This document shows, piece by piece, positions 11,197 through 21,716 of a stretch of 64,000 nt of DNA. Position numbers and translations under genes: made by a program. Source of the stretch: Crossaster papposus (taxonomy: Eukaryota; Echinodermata; Asteroidea; Velatida; Solasteridae); contig JBAIAA010001105.1 in NCBI GenBank assembly GCA_037893245.1, forward strand, positions 408,720 through 472,719. Reading direction: 5' to 3'. Below the pieces are notes generated by a model. The model saw nothing but the letters and a program-made list of their open reading frames with translations. It was not told the origin of the DNA and ran no database searches. Within the stretch, counting starts at the first letter, position 1. Each line of letters opens with the position of its first letter.

Positions 11197-11394
11197 AGTC
11201 ACAGTATTTTGTGGACTCGGGGGGGGGGGCAAGTCCCATAATGGGTACACTCCTGTAAATAAAGCCAACAATCCGTTTTCCGACCTTATTAACAAAGTTC
11301 TACACTTCAAATTCTTCTATCGGAGTTCTGTGTGAGAGCCATACAATTGGGTATTGAAGAAATATCGCACTGCACCTCAGCTCATGGCCCGGGT

Positions 11395-11775
11395 GCGAAT
11401 TTTTTTTAGTTTGCCCAAACGACATCGCCATAGAACTGGTTTTTAGCGCATATGATTGGTTGTTTAACAGCTACGTCATCCATTCATCCATGTGTCGCAT
11501 TGCATAACGTGTACTACTAGGGTAAAATAAGCCCAGAGTGCTAGGGTCAAAAGGGTTAGGGTTAGGGTTAGGGTCAATAAGTTGAGAGTCCCAGGGTCAA
11601 TAAAACCCAGAGTCCTAGGGTCAATAAGTTGAGAATCCTAGGGTCAATAAATTGAGAGTACAATTTATATGTACTACCATGACGTAACAGATAGCCAATC
11701 AGATGCGCTAAAAACAGTTCTGTGGCTAAGTCGTTTGGAAAAAATAATCGCGGCCCGGGCTGCTTCGCTTGGGGC
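11395..11775. mobile_element. MITE-like inverted repeat enclosing a TTAGGG-type array
   Basis: The left arm (about 11413-11480, containing AACGACATCGCCATAGAACTG and TTTTTAGCGCAT) is inverted in the right arm (about 11675-11745, ATGCGCTAAAAACAGTTCTG ... AAGTCGTTT). Between them lies a tandem array of AGGGTCAATAAGTTGAGAGTCCT-like units (about 11538-11665), which includes four GGGTTA telomere-type words at about 11555-11573. No gene. Confidence 0.55.
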
Positions 11776-11849
11776 TTCAATTTCATATTTTGGATGCAAT
11801 AGAGCCTGAAAGTTGACCCCTGGTGGCGCACTTCCGGACACTCGAATAA

Positions 11850-12418
11850 GAAAATTAGCGTGCAAAATTAGTCGGAGTTTTTGAAATTATTTTTGTGTTA
11901 TTTGAAAATGTATGATTTATGCATTCATTCGGTAAAATCATGAACTTCAATAGGATAATAAAAATGTCCTTTGGGACACACATTTTGTTGGGTATAACTT
12001 GAAGGACTTATTCCCATTTACACTAATCTAAAATGACCGCTGATAAAAATTGTTGAAAGAGTCATCTAAACGAGCCTGAATAGAATCTACAATCCATTGG
12101 ATCTAGGTAGGTAAATCTTCACGTATTTTTCATTTTTATTTTCACGCAACGTGATCAAATTAAACAATGAAACTTGTTTTGGTGTGAGATTATCTCTAAA
12201 AGTCAATGGTCAACCCACCAAAAATTGAAATGAAAATGAAAAGATGAGGCGTTGATCATTATTTTTCTGTAGAGCCTGAACACCTGTTAGAGTTCTTAGT
12301 ATTTTTTGAAGAATTTTTTAAGTATAGGCATTTATCACTGGTGTCTCTGGGATTTTGCTTCGCTACTGAAATACCAAGTCTTTCAAACTCTCTGACCTCG
12401 TGCAAGGCCATCGTCGCG
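11850..12418. other. Probable 3' flank/UTR of the WAP-like exon
   Basis: There is no coding signal. A minus-strand AATAAA lies at 12135-12140, roughly 280 bases beyond the stop codon of the exon to the right, so part of this stretch could be its 3' UTR. Confidence 0.35.
12135..12140 (-). terminator. Candidate poly(A) signal AATAAA
   Basis: A minus-strand AATAAA (TTTATT on the plus strand) lies downstream of the WAP-like terminal exon. Such hexamers are common by chance in AT-rich DNA. Confidence 0.3.
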
Positions 12419-12606
12419 TCAGGGGGTGTCTGGTACCATGCACGCGTAGCTGTCGCTGTTGCAGAAGGTATCGCAACATCTTAATACCCCAGGGCATTCG
12501 TCGTCGCAAAACTCAGTTCCGCATTCGTCTAGGCACGGGTTGGACCCCGTGACATTCTGCACTGCTTCACTTTCAACCGGTGGACAATTGCCGTCTTTCT
12601 TGATAC
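12419..12606 (-). CDS. Terminal exon encoding a WAP-type four-disulfide-core-like domain
   Basis: On the minus strand an acceptor (ATTATATTGTAG) at 12607 opens a phase-1 exon that ends at a TGA (12419-12421). It encodes about 62 residues starting IKKDGNCPPV, with NPCLDECGTEFCDDECPG, then the pair in LRCCDTFC and a last Cys in YACMVP. The K-x-G-x-C-P start, the C-P-G-x4-C-C core and the C-x3-C-type ending match the WAP family, which are secreted protease inhibitors or antimicrobial proteins. Nine cysteines instead of eight make the domain slightly atypical. It could be the last exon of a small separate gene or, by phase, an alternative end of the CUB/EGF gene (exon 18 there also ends in phase 1). 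I found no other exon for it. Confidence 0.6.
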
Positions 12607-14990
12607 CTACAATATAATAAATAATGAAGTCATCAATATTTTCGGGGGGGGGGGGGGGGCAAAGGAATCACCAGAAGGGAAAATCACCAGCTAAAACCGG
12701 AAGGGGGGTGGGGGTGGGGGGGATGCCGCACTGCCACAAAACATGGGCAAAAGTTCCCCAATTTGTACCCACAAAGATAATCGAATTATGAACTGCCTAC
12801 ACCGTGTGGCTTTTATTGCCCAACGATGCGTGACTTTGGAGGAATTTTTTTTTACTCAACAATTAGTTGTGCCACTACCTATATATTGCGGTCAAACATA
12901 ATATTTACCACTTATTGGGGAAATGTTTTTACTCAACATTTTGTTATTGTGCCGTTTTGTCGCTTCACCGTTTTGGCATAAATATACATTTATTTGCATA
13001 CATTTAAAGGTAAATTTATTGATGTAGATTTCGTCAGCGTTTTCACAAAGAAACGAATTTGGCCAAAATCTTTATTTTTTGAATAGTATATAGTTTAGGT
13101 AAAAGCATGTGTAACTGTTCTCAATTGAATGAAAAGAGTTGGTGAATCTGAATAACAAAATGTTCCAAATAGACGGGGAAATCGTACTATGCCAGCAACA
13201 ATGTCATTTGCGCCTCATTGCTATAGGCTCTGGAGCTCACCGCCTATTTTGTGCGTCTAAACAATGCAAACAAAATTATAACGGAATTCCACACGTCGAA
13301 CATGTAACCAACATAGATAATGAAGATATGGTTTGAAAGATACACCTTTCCATTTTCAAACGTCCAAATTTGATAATTTTTTTACAGAGTTATGAGTATT
13401 TTTTTCCCGAGAGGTCAAATTGACCATGGGACCAAGTTTTTCAATTTTGTTTGGATGTGCAGGTGTTGCAATGTGGGTGGGCTGTTGGTGATTACCAGCT
13501 AAACGGCCTGTGTCTAATTCTATTCATTTCCAATGGCTAAACACTACCCATCCTCATGTTTACATACATGAATTTTGTTTATTGCAATGTAGACCAGGCA
13601 ATTAACCACAGAAAGGCAAGTATGCTACCTTTGTCCCAATGCCTAAAATTGAATACTTGATCCCATGGTTAAATTGGGCGTCTCTTGAAAAATTACTAAT
13701 AACTCTGTCAACAAATATCAGATTTTGACGTTTGTTATTACATTTTAAAGATGAAACGTGTATCTATACTCTCTATGATGCAGGTTGCACATTATGTGTG
13801 CAGAATTCCATTATACTTTGTTTGTACTTTTTTTGACACAGCACTGTATATTGCTTATTACCCCATGCGACAGGAAACATGACAAAATATTCAGGCATTG
13901 GCCCAAAGAGTTTATTTTCTTTTTGTATCGAAAGGCCGGAGCAGTTTATTGCCAGAGGTTGATCTCAAAACATATTATTATTTTAAACCAACGGTATATT
14001 ACAATAGTATATTACAATAGTATATAAGTTTGCTTCCGATCGGTGCGACTCGGGAACTAATAAAGTATCACCTTTATGTTCCCGTTTGTATGGGCTTAAA
14101 ACTTAAAATCAAATTTGTGTATTCCACGACGCGGAACAACGTCGGTGTAGCTATACTGATTTCAATTGAAACTTAATTCCGTTGAACTTACAATTGCCTC
14201 CGGTCCTCCGCACCCGTGCATGTCCCGAGTCTGTCCGATCGAGGTGGGAAATCACCAGTAGACTGGTAAGAAGTAAACCCCACAGATGCATGCTTTAATA
14301 TACAGGGTGTAAACCAGTCAAATATCTCCGTGTTGCAACTTGCAACTCAACTTGGCAAACAGTTTTTTTGGCGCCAGGAGTTTGGCCTTACCGTGTGATA
14401 CCACTGACGTATGTACCAATCGGAGAAACCCTGCGGCTTTTATGGCGATCCGCAGGCATGTCAGTTTACTATATTTTCAATGATAAATGCAGTATAGATA
14501 TGCAAATGTTAATTATCTATGCTAACATCTATTTTATAATTAGCGATAAGGTGACGGTAGCAGATGTGCGCAATCGGGTTTTTTTGTATGGGTTTTTAGC
14601 GGAGGTGAATCGATCGGGTTGATTTGAAGTGTGGCTAATAGAAACCTGTTGATAGAGTTGTATACAAAGGGCCTAGGCAGCTCGTTATCGATTGTTGCAA
14701 TTAATCATTGTGTAGGCTAAGTGATATATCCTACACATACATGTATACATGTGAGCCACTAAACAAAAAACTAAACTAAACGTTATTCTGTGACGATATG
14801 AACCTAACACGCAGCTATCGATACAATTCAAAATCAATCACCGGAATAATTTGATGAATGTGCGAGCTTTCAGATCAGTTTGACAGTATAACAGTTCGGT
14901 CGCATAGGGTTATTGCTTACTTATGTGACCCTTTTATAAATCAGGGATCGGACTCTCTTCTTGAGGTTGAAATACATCGACCATCGAGTT
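12607..14990. other. No gene seen; intron or intergenic DNA
   Basis: The stretch includes G-rich runs near 12642-12720 but no exon with supported splice sites and no recognised repeat family. Upstream exons of the WAP-like gene could hide here as short signal-peptide exons. Confidence 0.4.
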
Positions 14991-14993
14991 TAT

Positions 14994-15400
14994 TCTGTAA
15001 TGGGCGAAGACGTGTACAAAGCATGTTAGTGCCGTCTTCGCGGAATAACGAATGAGCTAGTCCTAATTATTTACAAACGGACAATAGGTAATGGTTAAGA
15101 TTAATAAGCAAGTTGAAATCGAAATACGTGAAATACATTAAACTACTATTACATTTTCCCGCCGAAACTTTCGCGGGGTCCGCCATATTGGATTGGTGTT
15201 TCGGTCATAAAAAGGTTAACATCAACATGAAATAAATACCTCTTCGGGGATCTACAGGCATAGGCTATGTATCTTGCTTTTAAATACAAGATGTATTAAG
15301 AATGTAAATAAATAAATATAAAGTAACAATTACCTGTAATGGGCGAAGACGTGTACAAAGCATGTTAGTGCCGTCTTCGCGGAATAACGAATGAGCTAGT
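14994..15400. repeat. Near-identical ~66-bp direct repeats 338 bp apart
   Basis: The word block TGTAATGGGCGAAGACGTGT ... GCGGAATAACGAATGAGCTAGT occurs at about 14995-15060 and again at about 15333-15398 with no visible change. About 270 bases of AT-rich sequence separate them. Neither copy resembles a gene. The arrangement could be a local duplication or the flanks of an insertion. Confidence 0.75.
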
Positions 15401-15682
15401 GCCCGATGTCAAACGTTGGGGGCGCTAGGTAAATTACGATTTGTATTTTCTAAGCGAAAAGTATATTCACATGTAAATAAGATGTAAATAAGATGTAAAT
15501 AAGAATAAACGAAGAAAGAACAGAGGAGTCTGTTTATAACCGTCACACTTACTTAATTAATACTTAATAATATATATTTACACAACAATACAAACAAAAT
15601 ATTTACAGACATGTTCCGGAATACAACAATTTATACTTATAGGTATGGCTGTACATTAACTTTTAGAACAGTCCTATAGTTG

Positions 15683-16075
15683 TTTAAGGTATATAGGATA
15701 CACCATTTGCAAATATAACAAAAATATAGGCCTACTACCGAATTATTAAAAAATGTCTTAGTTATTTGAAAGTAAATAATGACTGTAGGCATCCAGCAAA
15801 ATGATTGCGTTAGAACCTATCCTGCAATTGTTCCGAAAAATTGAATTTTATAAAAATAAATTCACGATCGCCAGACAGCGATCGCGAAAAAAAGAACACC
15901 GAAAGAACCACTGCCTAACGCTGGTTGGAAACGAACGCCGTTTTTCTTGCTCTTCTCAGCATTCATGTTTGTAAAACTTCGTCAGTTAATTTAAACGATG
16001 TTTACTATAAAATACAACTCCTAAATCCACCCATTCATTACAATGCAAGCAATTACAAAGGTGTATCCTACCTAC
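15683..16075 (+). mobile_element. MITE family B, copy 1
   Basis: The ends TTAAGGTATATAGGATACACC and GGTGTATCCTACC are inverted. The interior has the family's typical ACCGAATTATTAAAAAATGTC, GCATCCAGCAAAATGATTGCG and a central GATCGCCAGACAGCGATCGCG palindrome. Family-B elements are about 370-390 bp, non-coding and flanked by TTAA/TTTAA. Confidence 0.8.
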
Positions 16076-16294
16076 CAGTTCGCGCCGGATGACGTATATA
16101 AATTCAAAACGGATGACGCATAAACACGCCAAGTTCAAGTTCGGAAATGTATGTCAGCAGCGAGCCAGGCCAGAAATGCGTGGGTGTGCTTCCCGGCACT
16201 ATCAGTCTGAACCCGCTTCGGATCGAGTTTAGTTAAAAATAATCCCGCCAGTGGGCTCGGCGATGTTAAAATAATCCCGGCGCGAACTGGTTAA
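16073..16294 (+). mobile_element. MITE family A, copy 1
   Basis: ACCAGTTCGCGCCGG at the left and CCGGCGCGAACTGGTTAA at the right form the terminal inverted repeats. The interior has GATGACGTATATAAA, GAAATGCGTGGGTGTGCTTC and GATCGAGTTT. It directly abuts the end of the family-B element to its left. Confidence 0.85.
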
Positions 16295-16341
16295 GGCAAA
16301 TTCTTATTTACGGGACGGGCGAAAACCCGCGAAAATAGTGG

Positions 16342-16370
16342 TTTTTTTTTTTTTTTTTTGGGGGGGGGGG
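16342..16370. repeat. T-run followed by G-run
   Basis: About eighteen T are followed by about ten G. The same T-then-G homopolymer junction recurs elsewhere in the window on one or other strand. Confidence 0.85.
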
Positions 16371-16782
16371 ATTCCTATTAGTGGCTCCCCATTACAGTGG
16401 CAACCAAGTCATAACTCCGTATATCAGCGCAATTGCCATAATATCTAACGGATGGCATTACGGAGCTCAGATTTAAAAGTGCTTAAAAAGTCCAATGTTC
16501 GCAATTGTTCGGGCAGATTATTCCAAAATTGGATTGGAAACCTGTGGCGTAGCATTCTATTTTGTCGAGAGGAACTTTTAGTGCCGTTATGGGTTGATTG
16601 CTTTGTTTTGCGAATCATTGTGGTCTGAAAAGATTTGTCATATGCAAAACTAACCAGTGTAGCGGTTTTTGTTGTATTTTGTTAGAAACCTATTTAACCT
16701 AACCCGGTTTTCTCTTCAACCTTGTTCTATGGTTAAACTAACCCATATGAAAATGTGTCGAAGAAAAAGTCAAACGTTTACG

Positions 16783-16855
16783 ATAGTCGGATTCGAACCA
16801 CAGACCTTTCGACCCGTAACTCTCCTATCTACCAACTATGCTATTCGCGAGTTGG
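16783..16855 (-). repeat. tRNA-like sequence (SINE head or tRNA pseudogene)
   Basis: The minus strand reads TAGCATAGTTGGTAGA (A-box-like) and GTGGTTCGAATCC (B box) at tRNA spacing, but the arms do not pair fully. It looks like a tRNA-derived relic rather than a working gene. Confidence 0.5.
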
Positions 16856-17143
16856 TGGAGTTCTTTATAATTCTTAATATTTTTTGATGTATGAGTTGCC
16901 ATTGCTCTTTCTCGTACATTCAAGAACCACCCAGCTCTTGAAAAAAAATATCACGAACCGCTGAACAAAGACGCTCCAGTCGTGCAAAATAATGGAGCGC
17001 TGGGACAATAGGTGGTGACGTCACGGGGGAGTTTAAGTCAGATAATTTTCTCGGTAACGCGCCATTCGAGGGTAATAATGGCCCTCGGGCATTATTACCC
17101 ACGAATGGCGCATATCTCGGGCATTATCTATAACATACATGTA

Positions 17144-17304
17144 TATGTGACCCAGCGCGAGTAAATGAGACACTTTGAGGCAAAAATGAAAATTGAGATT
17201 TTGATTTCATCATTTAAAGCTAAACAAGCTTTAAATGATAAAATCAAAATCTCAATTTTTATTTTTGCCTCAAAGTGTCTCATTTACTCGCGCTGGGTCA
17301 CATA
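17144..17304. mobile_element. Near-perfect palindromic MITE (161 bp)
   Basis: The arms run TATGTGACCCAGCGCGAG...GAGACACTTTGAGGCAAAAA and back, ending CGCGCTGGGTCACATA, with a short centre near ATTTAAAGCTAAACAAGC. Almost every base pairs. There is no coding content. The TATGTGACCC end resembles that of family C. Confidence 0.9.
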
Positions 17305-18050
17305 TTCCGAGCGAAAAAAAGACTGAATTGATCACGACTGGGACCACAAGTCTGGTTTTGTCTAGCTTAATCTTTAAGAGTGCTGTTCTTCTCCATCCTC
17401 GTACGCGCCCGTCGCACCCCGCCACCCCTTAGTACGACAAAGTAGAAAATAGTTGAAAATAGTATACGACAAAGTACATGTCTGGAGGTGGGGGTGTTGC
17501 ATTATTATTGCCGCTGCTGGACACCTTGTCTACAAGATACAGAGAAACAATGAGAAATGTCACAACTGGTTTTAAGCTCCCGAAAAAAAAATAATAACTT
17601 AAAATAAATCTAAACACTAAACAAATAATCTAAACACTTACAGAAGACGAAACTCAAAAATAGTTTATTTTGTACCACTGTTTTAACAAATTATTTACAA
17701 TTTGAATCTGTACTCCTCAACCACCTTTATGTTACGAAGCGAACACCAAGTTCTTACCATTGTTAATACTGATTAGGTCGACCAACAAAAGATTATTTGT
17801 ATTTACTTCAAACAGCTACACAAACCTGAAGCGTTTTACTGTTAGACAAAAAATTATACAAACTTAAAAATGAACATGAACGAAGCCTTGCGCTAAAATA
17901 TATTTTGACTATAAACAAAGTAAAATAACTAACATAATTGTCATCAGCATCGCAGATTGGGTATTCAGCTCAAACTTTACATTCTGAAACATTTAAAATC
18001 AGCTTTTAAAAAGGGCCAATGCTTTAAACTTACCAGATTTTTTTTTTGTA
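17305..18050. other. No supported gene
   Basis: A minus-strand open frame at about 17429-17617 has hydrophobic residues and a possible acceptor near 17537, but no domain and no good donor, so it is not called. Confidence 0.35.
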
Positions 18051-18089
18051 CAGGGACCATATATTTGTTTTAAAGTTACGACGACCCAA

Positions 18090-18260
18090 AGGGTCTTCGT
18101 AAGTTACGACGTATTACATGATGTTGCCATGGTATTTGCGAAGCATATAATGCATCGTAAGTTTCGTGAAATCGTTTTTAGGTCATTTCGTAAGTTTACG
18201 ATGCATATGCTTCGCAACTTATGTTACGATGCATCGCACCGTTTCGTGAAATCGACCCCA
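18090..18260. repeat. Inverted-repeat segment (MITE-like)
   Basis: TTTGCGAAGCATATAATGCATCGTAAG is answered by CGTAAGTTTACGATGCATATGCTTCGCAA, and the words TTTCGTGAAATCG recur. Short and non-coding. Confidence 0.5.
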
Positions 18261-19865
18261 GGTGTGTAGGTCTAAGTTACACCCTCAAATATTAGCCCTA
18301 CCCCACCTTGGTATACAAGTTTTCGCCCGTTCCCGTCTAAAGATAATAATATTGTATTCAGAACAATTTGTTCATCTGAACAAATATTACAAGATAAAGC
18401 ATAACAAAGAGTAAAACAATCGTTTGGGCCACAATGATATTTGTAAAGCATTGTAATCAGTTTCCTATCGAATGTGGAAATAAAAGGCGGGAAATAAAAC
18501 CTGAATTTTTCCCCGATTTTTTTAAAAGCAAATTTCGGTTCAGTCAAGTTTTGGTCGATAGCCTATATACTTTTAATAAAAAACAATTTTGTGTTTTTCC
18601 TTTGGTTAATAAATTCCTTCTTTTGTAGGGGCTCAAGAAAAAAACCAAACTAATCGTTCGATGACGATTCAAGATTGGAACACCTAAAAAACAGGCAACT
18701 GAACTTGGCAAAAGTTGACACGAGGGTTTGTTGGTACATGCATTAGAAAAGAGAATAGCATTTCCTTACAATAACGGTTTGATTTGACAAGTTGTCTGTA
18801 CAAGTTAGTATTTATTGGCATGTAAGAAAAATACTAAGACAAAACGCGTTTAAAGTTTTGTATATTGCGACAAAGAAAGATGTGAATTGATTTCCCATAA
18901 AACAATTTTCTCCTACTACCTATACATTTCTTTACAAGTAGACAAACCAGAAATTACAAATATCAATACAACTGAAAATTTAAAAAACAAAATCACCCTA
19001 TTCGTTATTTTTTAATCACCCTATTCGTTATTTTTTATTTTTCTCCACTATGTCCTGTGACCAGTTTCTGCCAGAAACTCTCACAACATATTATTTATAA
19101 GGTTCAAACTATAGTTTGTATAGTCTTAACACCGAGAACAAAACAAACAATTGATATAATGGAGTGAGTTTAACACCATCGACTCCTCAAATGTGAAATA
19201 AAATGAGCTGTAATCAACAAAATTCCTCTTATTCACTGTGGTGATTTTGCACCCTAATATGGTCAGATATAAATATTTGGCATTTGTAGAAATATGTTAC
19301 TGAACAAAATATCACATTTACATATTTAAGGCCGTCTTGGTATAAAACTACACTAAACATTGCCGAGTAAAATAGAGCTGATCTATATACTCAGTATGCA
19401 AAAAATAACAGATATATACGATGTTAGAATTTCGATATTACAAAATTAATTTATTATTTACAAATGTTTGGATTTCGTATGAAAATAACTAACACTATCC
19501 CGTTGTCGATAATTAGTCGAAAACACTCTAAAGGAAGAACTCGCTTCAAATTTATTTCACATTTGTGTTTGTACCCTTTTTCTACAGTCAAACTACATTA
19601 CAAAAATTGTACATTATGTACACAGATAATTACTACTGTTTTCTATTGACATAGGAAATACATGTTTATGTTTTTATTCCAGTAGTTATCCGCTATGCAG
19701 CATTCCCAGAATACTATAAAACAGATGTGATCGAGATAAGAGAACTTCTGTTTATCAATGTGTAAACAAACAGTAAATTAAAGCTAATTTACAAATTAAC
19801 CACTATTACTATTATCTAGTGAGCACCAATTCATTCACAATCAACTTAAGGATTCTTAACAAGTA
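18261..19865. other. AT-rich DNA without recognised gene
   Basis: I see only short chance frames. A 27-base direct repeat (AATCACCCTATTCGTTATTTT) occurs twice near 18990-19035. Confidence 0.4.
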
Positions 19866-20062
19866 TTAAAAGTAGTATGCACCATTTGCAAAAAAAACCC
19901 CACAAACTACGGAATTATTATGAAATACCTTACTTGCCTGTAAGTGAATAACAGTCTCAAGCATCCTGTGAAATTTGGTATCAATTTTTTACGATTGCCG
20001 GCTGGCAATCGCTGTAAAACCTGACTATTTTCAAACACTGCCCCCAATTTATTGAATTCGTC
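19866..20062 (+). mobile_element. MITE family B, diverged partial copy
   Basis: AGTAGTATGCACCATTTGC, the ACGGAATTATTATGAAATACC block, AGCATCCTGTGAAATT and a central GATTGCCGGCTGGCAATC palindrome match family B at lower identity. Confidence 0.5.
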
Positions 20063-20865
20063 CGAAGGAAGTCAAGGAACCAGACAGCAAGAACAGCACT
20101 TCTATTAACATAAACCCGGTCAGCATCACAATATTTACTATGAATTCCAGTACAGCAAAAGCAAATAGTGTATACTACTTTTGAACCCTTTTGCGTCAAA
20201 CGTATTTAACACGTCATAAAAGCTTATAAAAACAGCAACTTTCAGCAAGTGTATTTTGGAAGTTGCATTAGAGTTCAATAACATTTGCATTTTAACAAGC
20301 ATTTTTAACTTACACTATTAGATCCGAAAAAAAGTGTTTTTCCTTCATTTTGTTTAATACTTTATTAAACCAAAAGACACGATGCATATGAATTCTATAG
20401 TATATATTTTTTTTCTATAGTGCCTCTGATGAGGTGATGCTTGAATTTTTAGGTTATTCATTTAAAATAAATACAACTTTTGAAATGTTCTTAAGAAAAC
20501 AATGATACTTTGAGGTAAAATTCACCATTTGAAGGGCTTTTGGTAATTCCTGCATAGTCCTAAATTGGGGGTGGGGGCTGAACCAAAGGCAGATCCAGAA
20601 CACAATTTGTTTGGGGTAAAAAAAAATTCATTGTTTATTTATTAATGTTTTATTATTATTATTATTATTATTTTATTTTTTTGGGGGGGTGGGGGGGGGG
20701 GGTGCATTTGCCTTCCTCTTCCATTGGAATGAACCATTGAATTTAGAGATTATCTTATAACTTACTTTGGTGTAAAATTTAGGAAGGTATGTGTGCCTAG
20801 CAAGTTTGCATTAAATATACATTTGTATCCTGAGTAGTGCCCCCTAGTAGTAATTAATCCAACCT

Positions 20866-21081
20866 CCCAGACGGCGATCGCAAAAAAAACAAGAACAACA
20901 TAAGAACCACTGCCTGACGCCGGTTGAAAACGAACGCTATTTTTCTCGCTTTTCTCAGTATCCATGATTGTAAAACTTTGGACAGGTCAGGTAAACGACA
21001 ATTACTATAAAAAAAACAAAACCCAAAATCCACCCATTTCTGATAATTCAAGCAATTACCAATGGTGTATCCTACCTTTAA
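20866..21081 (+). mobile_element. MITE family B, right-half copy
   Basis: Starts at the CCCAGACGGCGATCGC centre and runs through CACTGCCTGACGCCGGTTGA to the terminal AATGGTGTATCCTACCTTTAA. The left half is missing. Confidence 0.75.
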
Positions 21082-21596
21082 CTGTAACCTTGCACTAAAA
21101 CAATCACCCTTTTGTTACCGAATTTTGTGGTTGGGATCTTGTGATGCAATACATCAGCCATTAACTGCAGGTGTTATTATATACAGCCGTTAACTGTTTG
21201 TTGATTAATTAAAACAGTTTAAAAGAGTCATCTTGCATTGGTTCTGCCTGCCACCCCAAAATGGAAGAAATATATACAGTTTGGAACTTCAATAATCATA
21301 AACCTTTTACACATTTGGCTGGATACAACTCAAATTTGGCATTTAAGTACGGACAACAATAAAATGATGCACATGTTAATACTCAAGAGTGAATCCCACC
21401 CCCCCCCCAAAAAAAAAAAAATTGTAATTATTCATGCTTTATGAATTTATCTTTCAGTTATTAGTAAACAGTACAACGTGCGATTAAAAAACTCATGCTG
21501 TCTTTTTCCCGACTTAATTATAATAAGTTGGTTGTCGGAGGGAACAGATTTTCGGTGGTCATGCAAGCTGTGATGAAAGGATATTCAACTCTTCCT
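21082..21596 (-). other. Putative 3' UTR/flank of the CUB/EGF gene
   Basis: No coding signal. A C-run followed by an A-run lies at about 21400-21420. Confidence 0.35.
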
Positions 21597-21716
21597 TCAG
21601 TGGACTGGTAATGAGTGTTGGGCCAATGCTTTCGGTTGCTGTAGTGGCTCCTGCATGGTTAGCTTGTGGGTCCCCAGAGCCAAATTCTCGTTCTGTTGGT
21701 CCTCAATGGAACGGAT
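21597..21716 (-). CDS. Exon 20: end of coiled coil and stop
   Basis: Acceptor TTTTCTCCACCAG; enters in phase 0, as exon 19 leaves. It reads [20 protein letters not shown]..., continuing the heptads, then a Gln/Pro-rich tail ending LPVH before TGA. The intron to exon 19 is 6.8 kb and contains the large foldback element. No AATAAA lies within about 500 bases downstream, so this is the least certain exon. Confidence 0.55.
   Translation of the reverse strand: MRSIEDQQNENLALGTHKLTMQEPLQQPKALAQHSLPVH

Noticed and set aside
17429-17617. Minus-strand frame resembling a signal peptide, considered as first exon of the WAP-like gene
   Set aside because: The possible acceptor cuts it in the middle and no phase-1 donor is visible.
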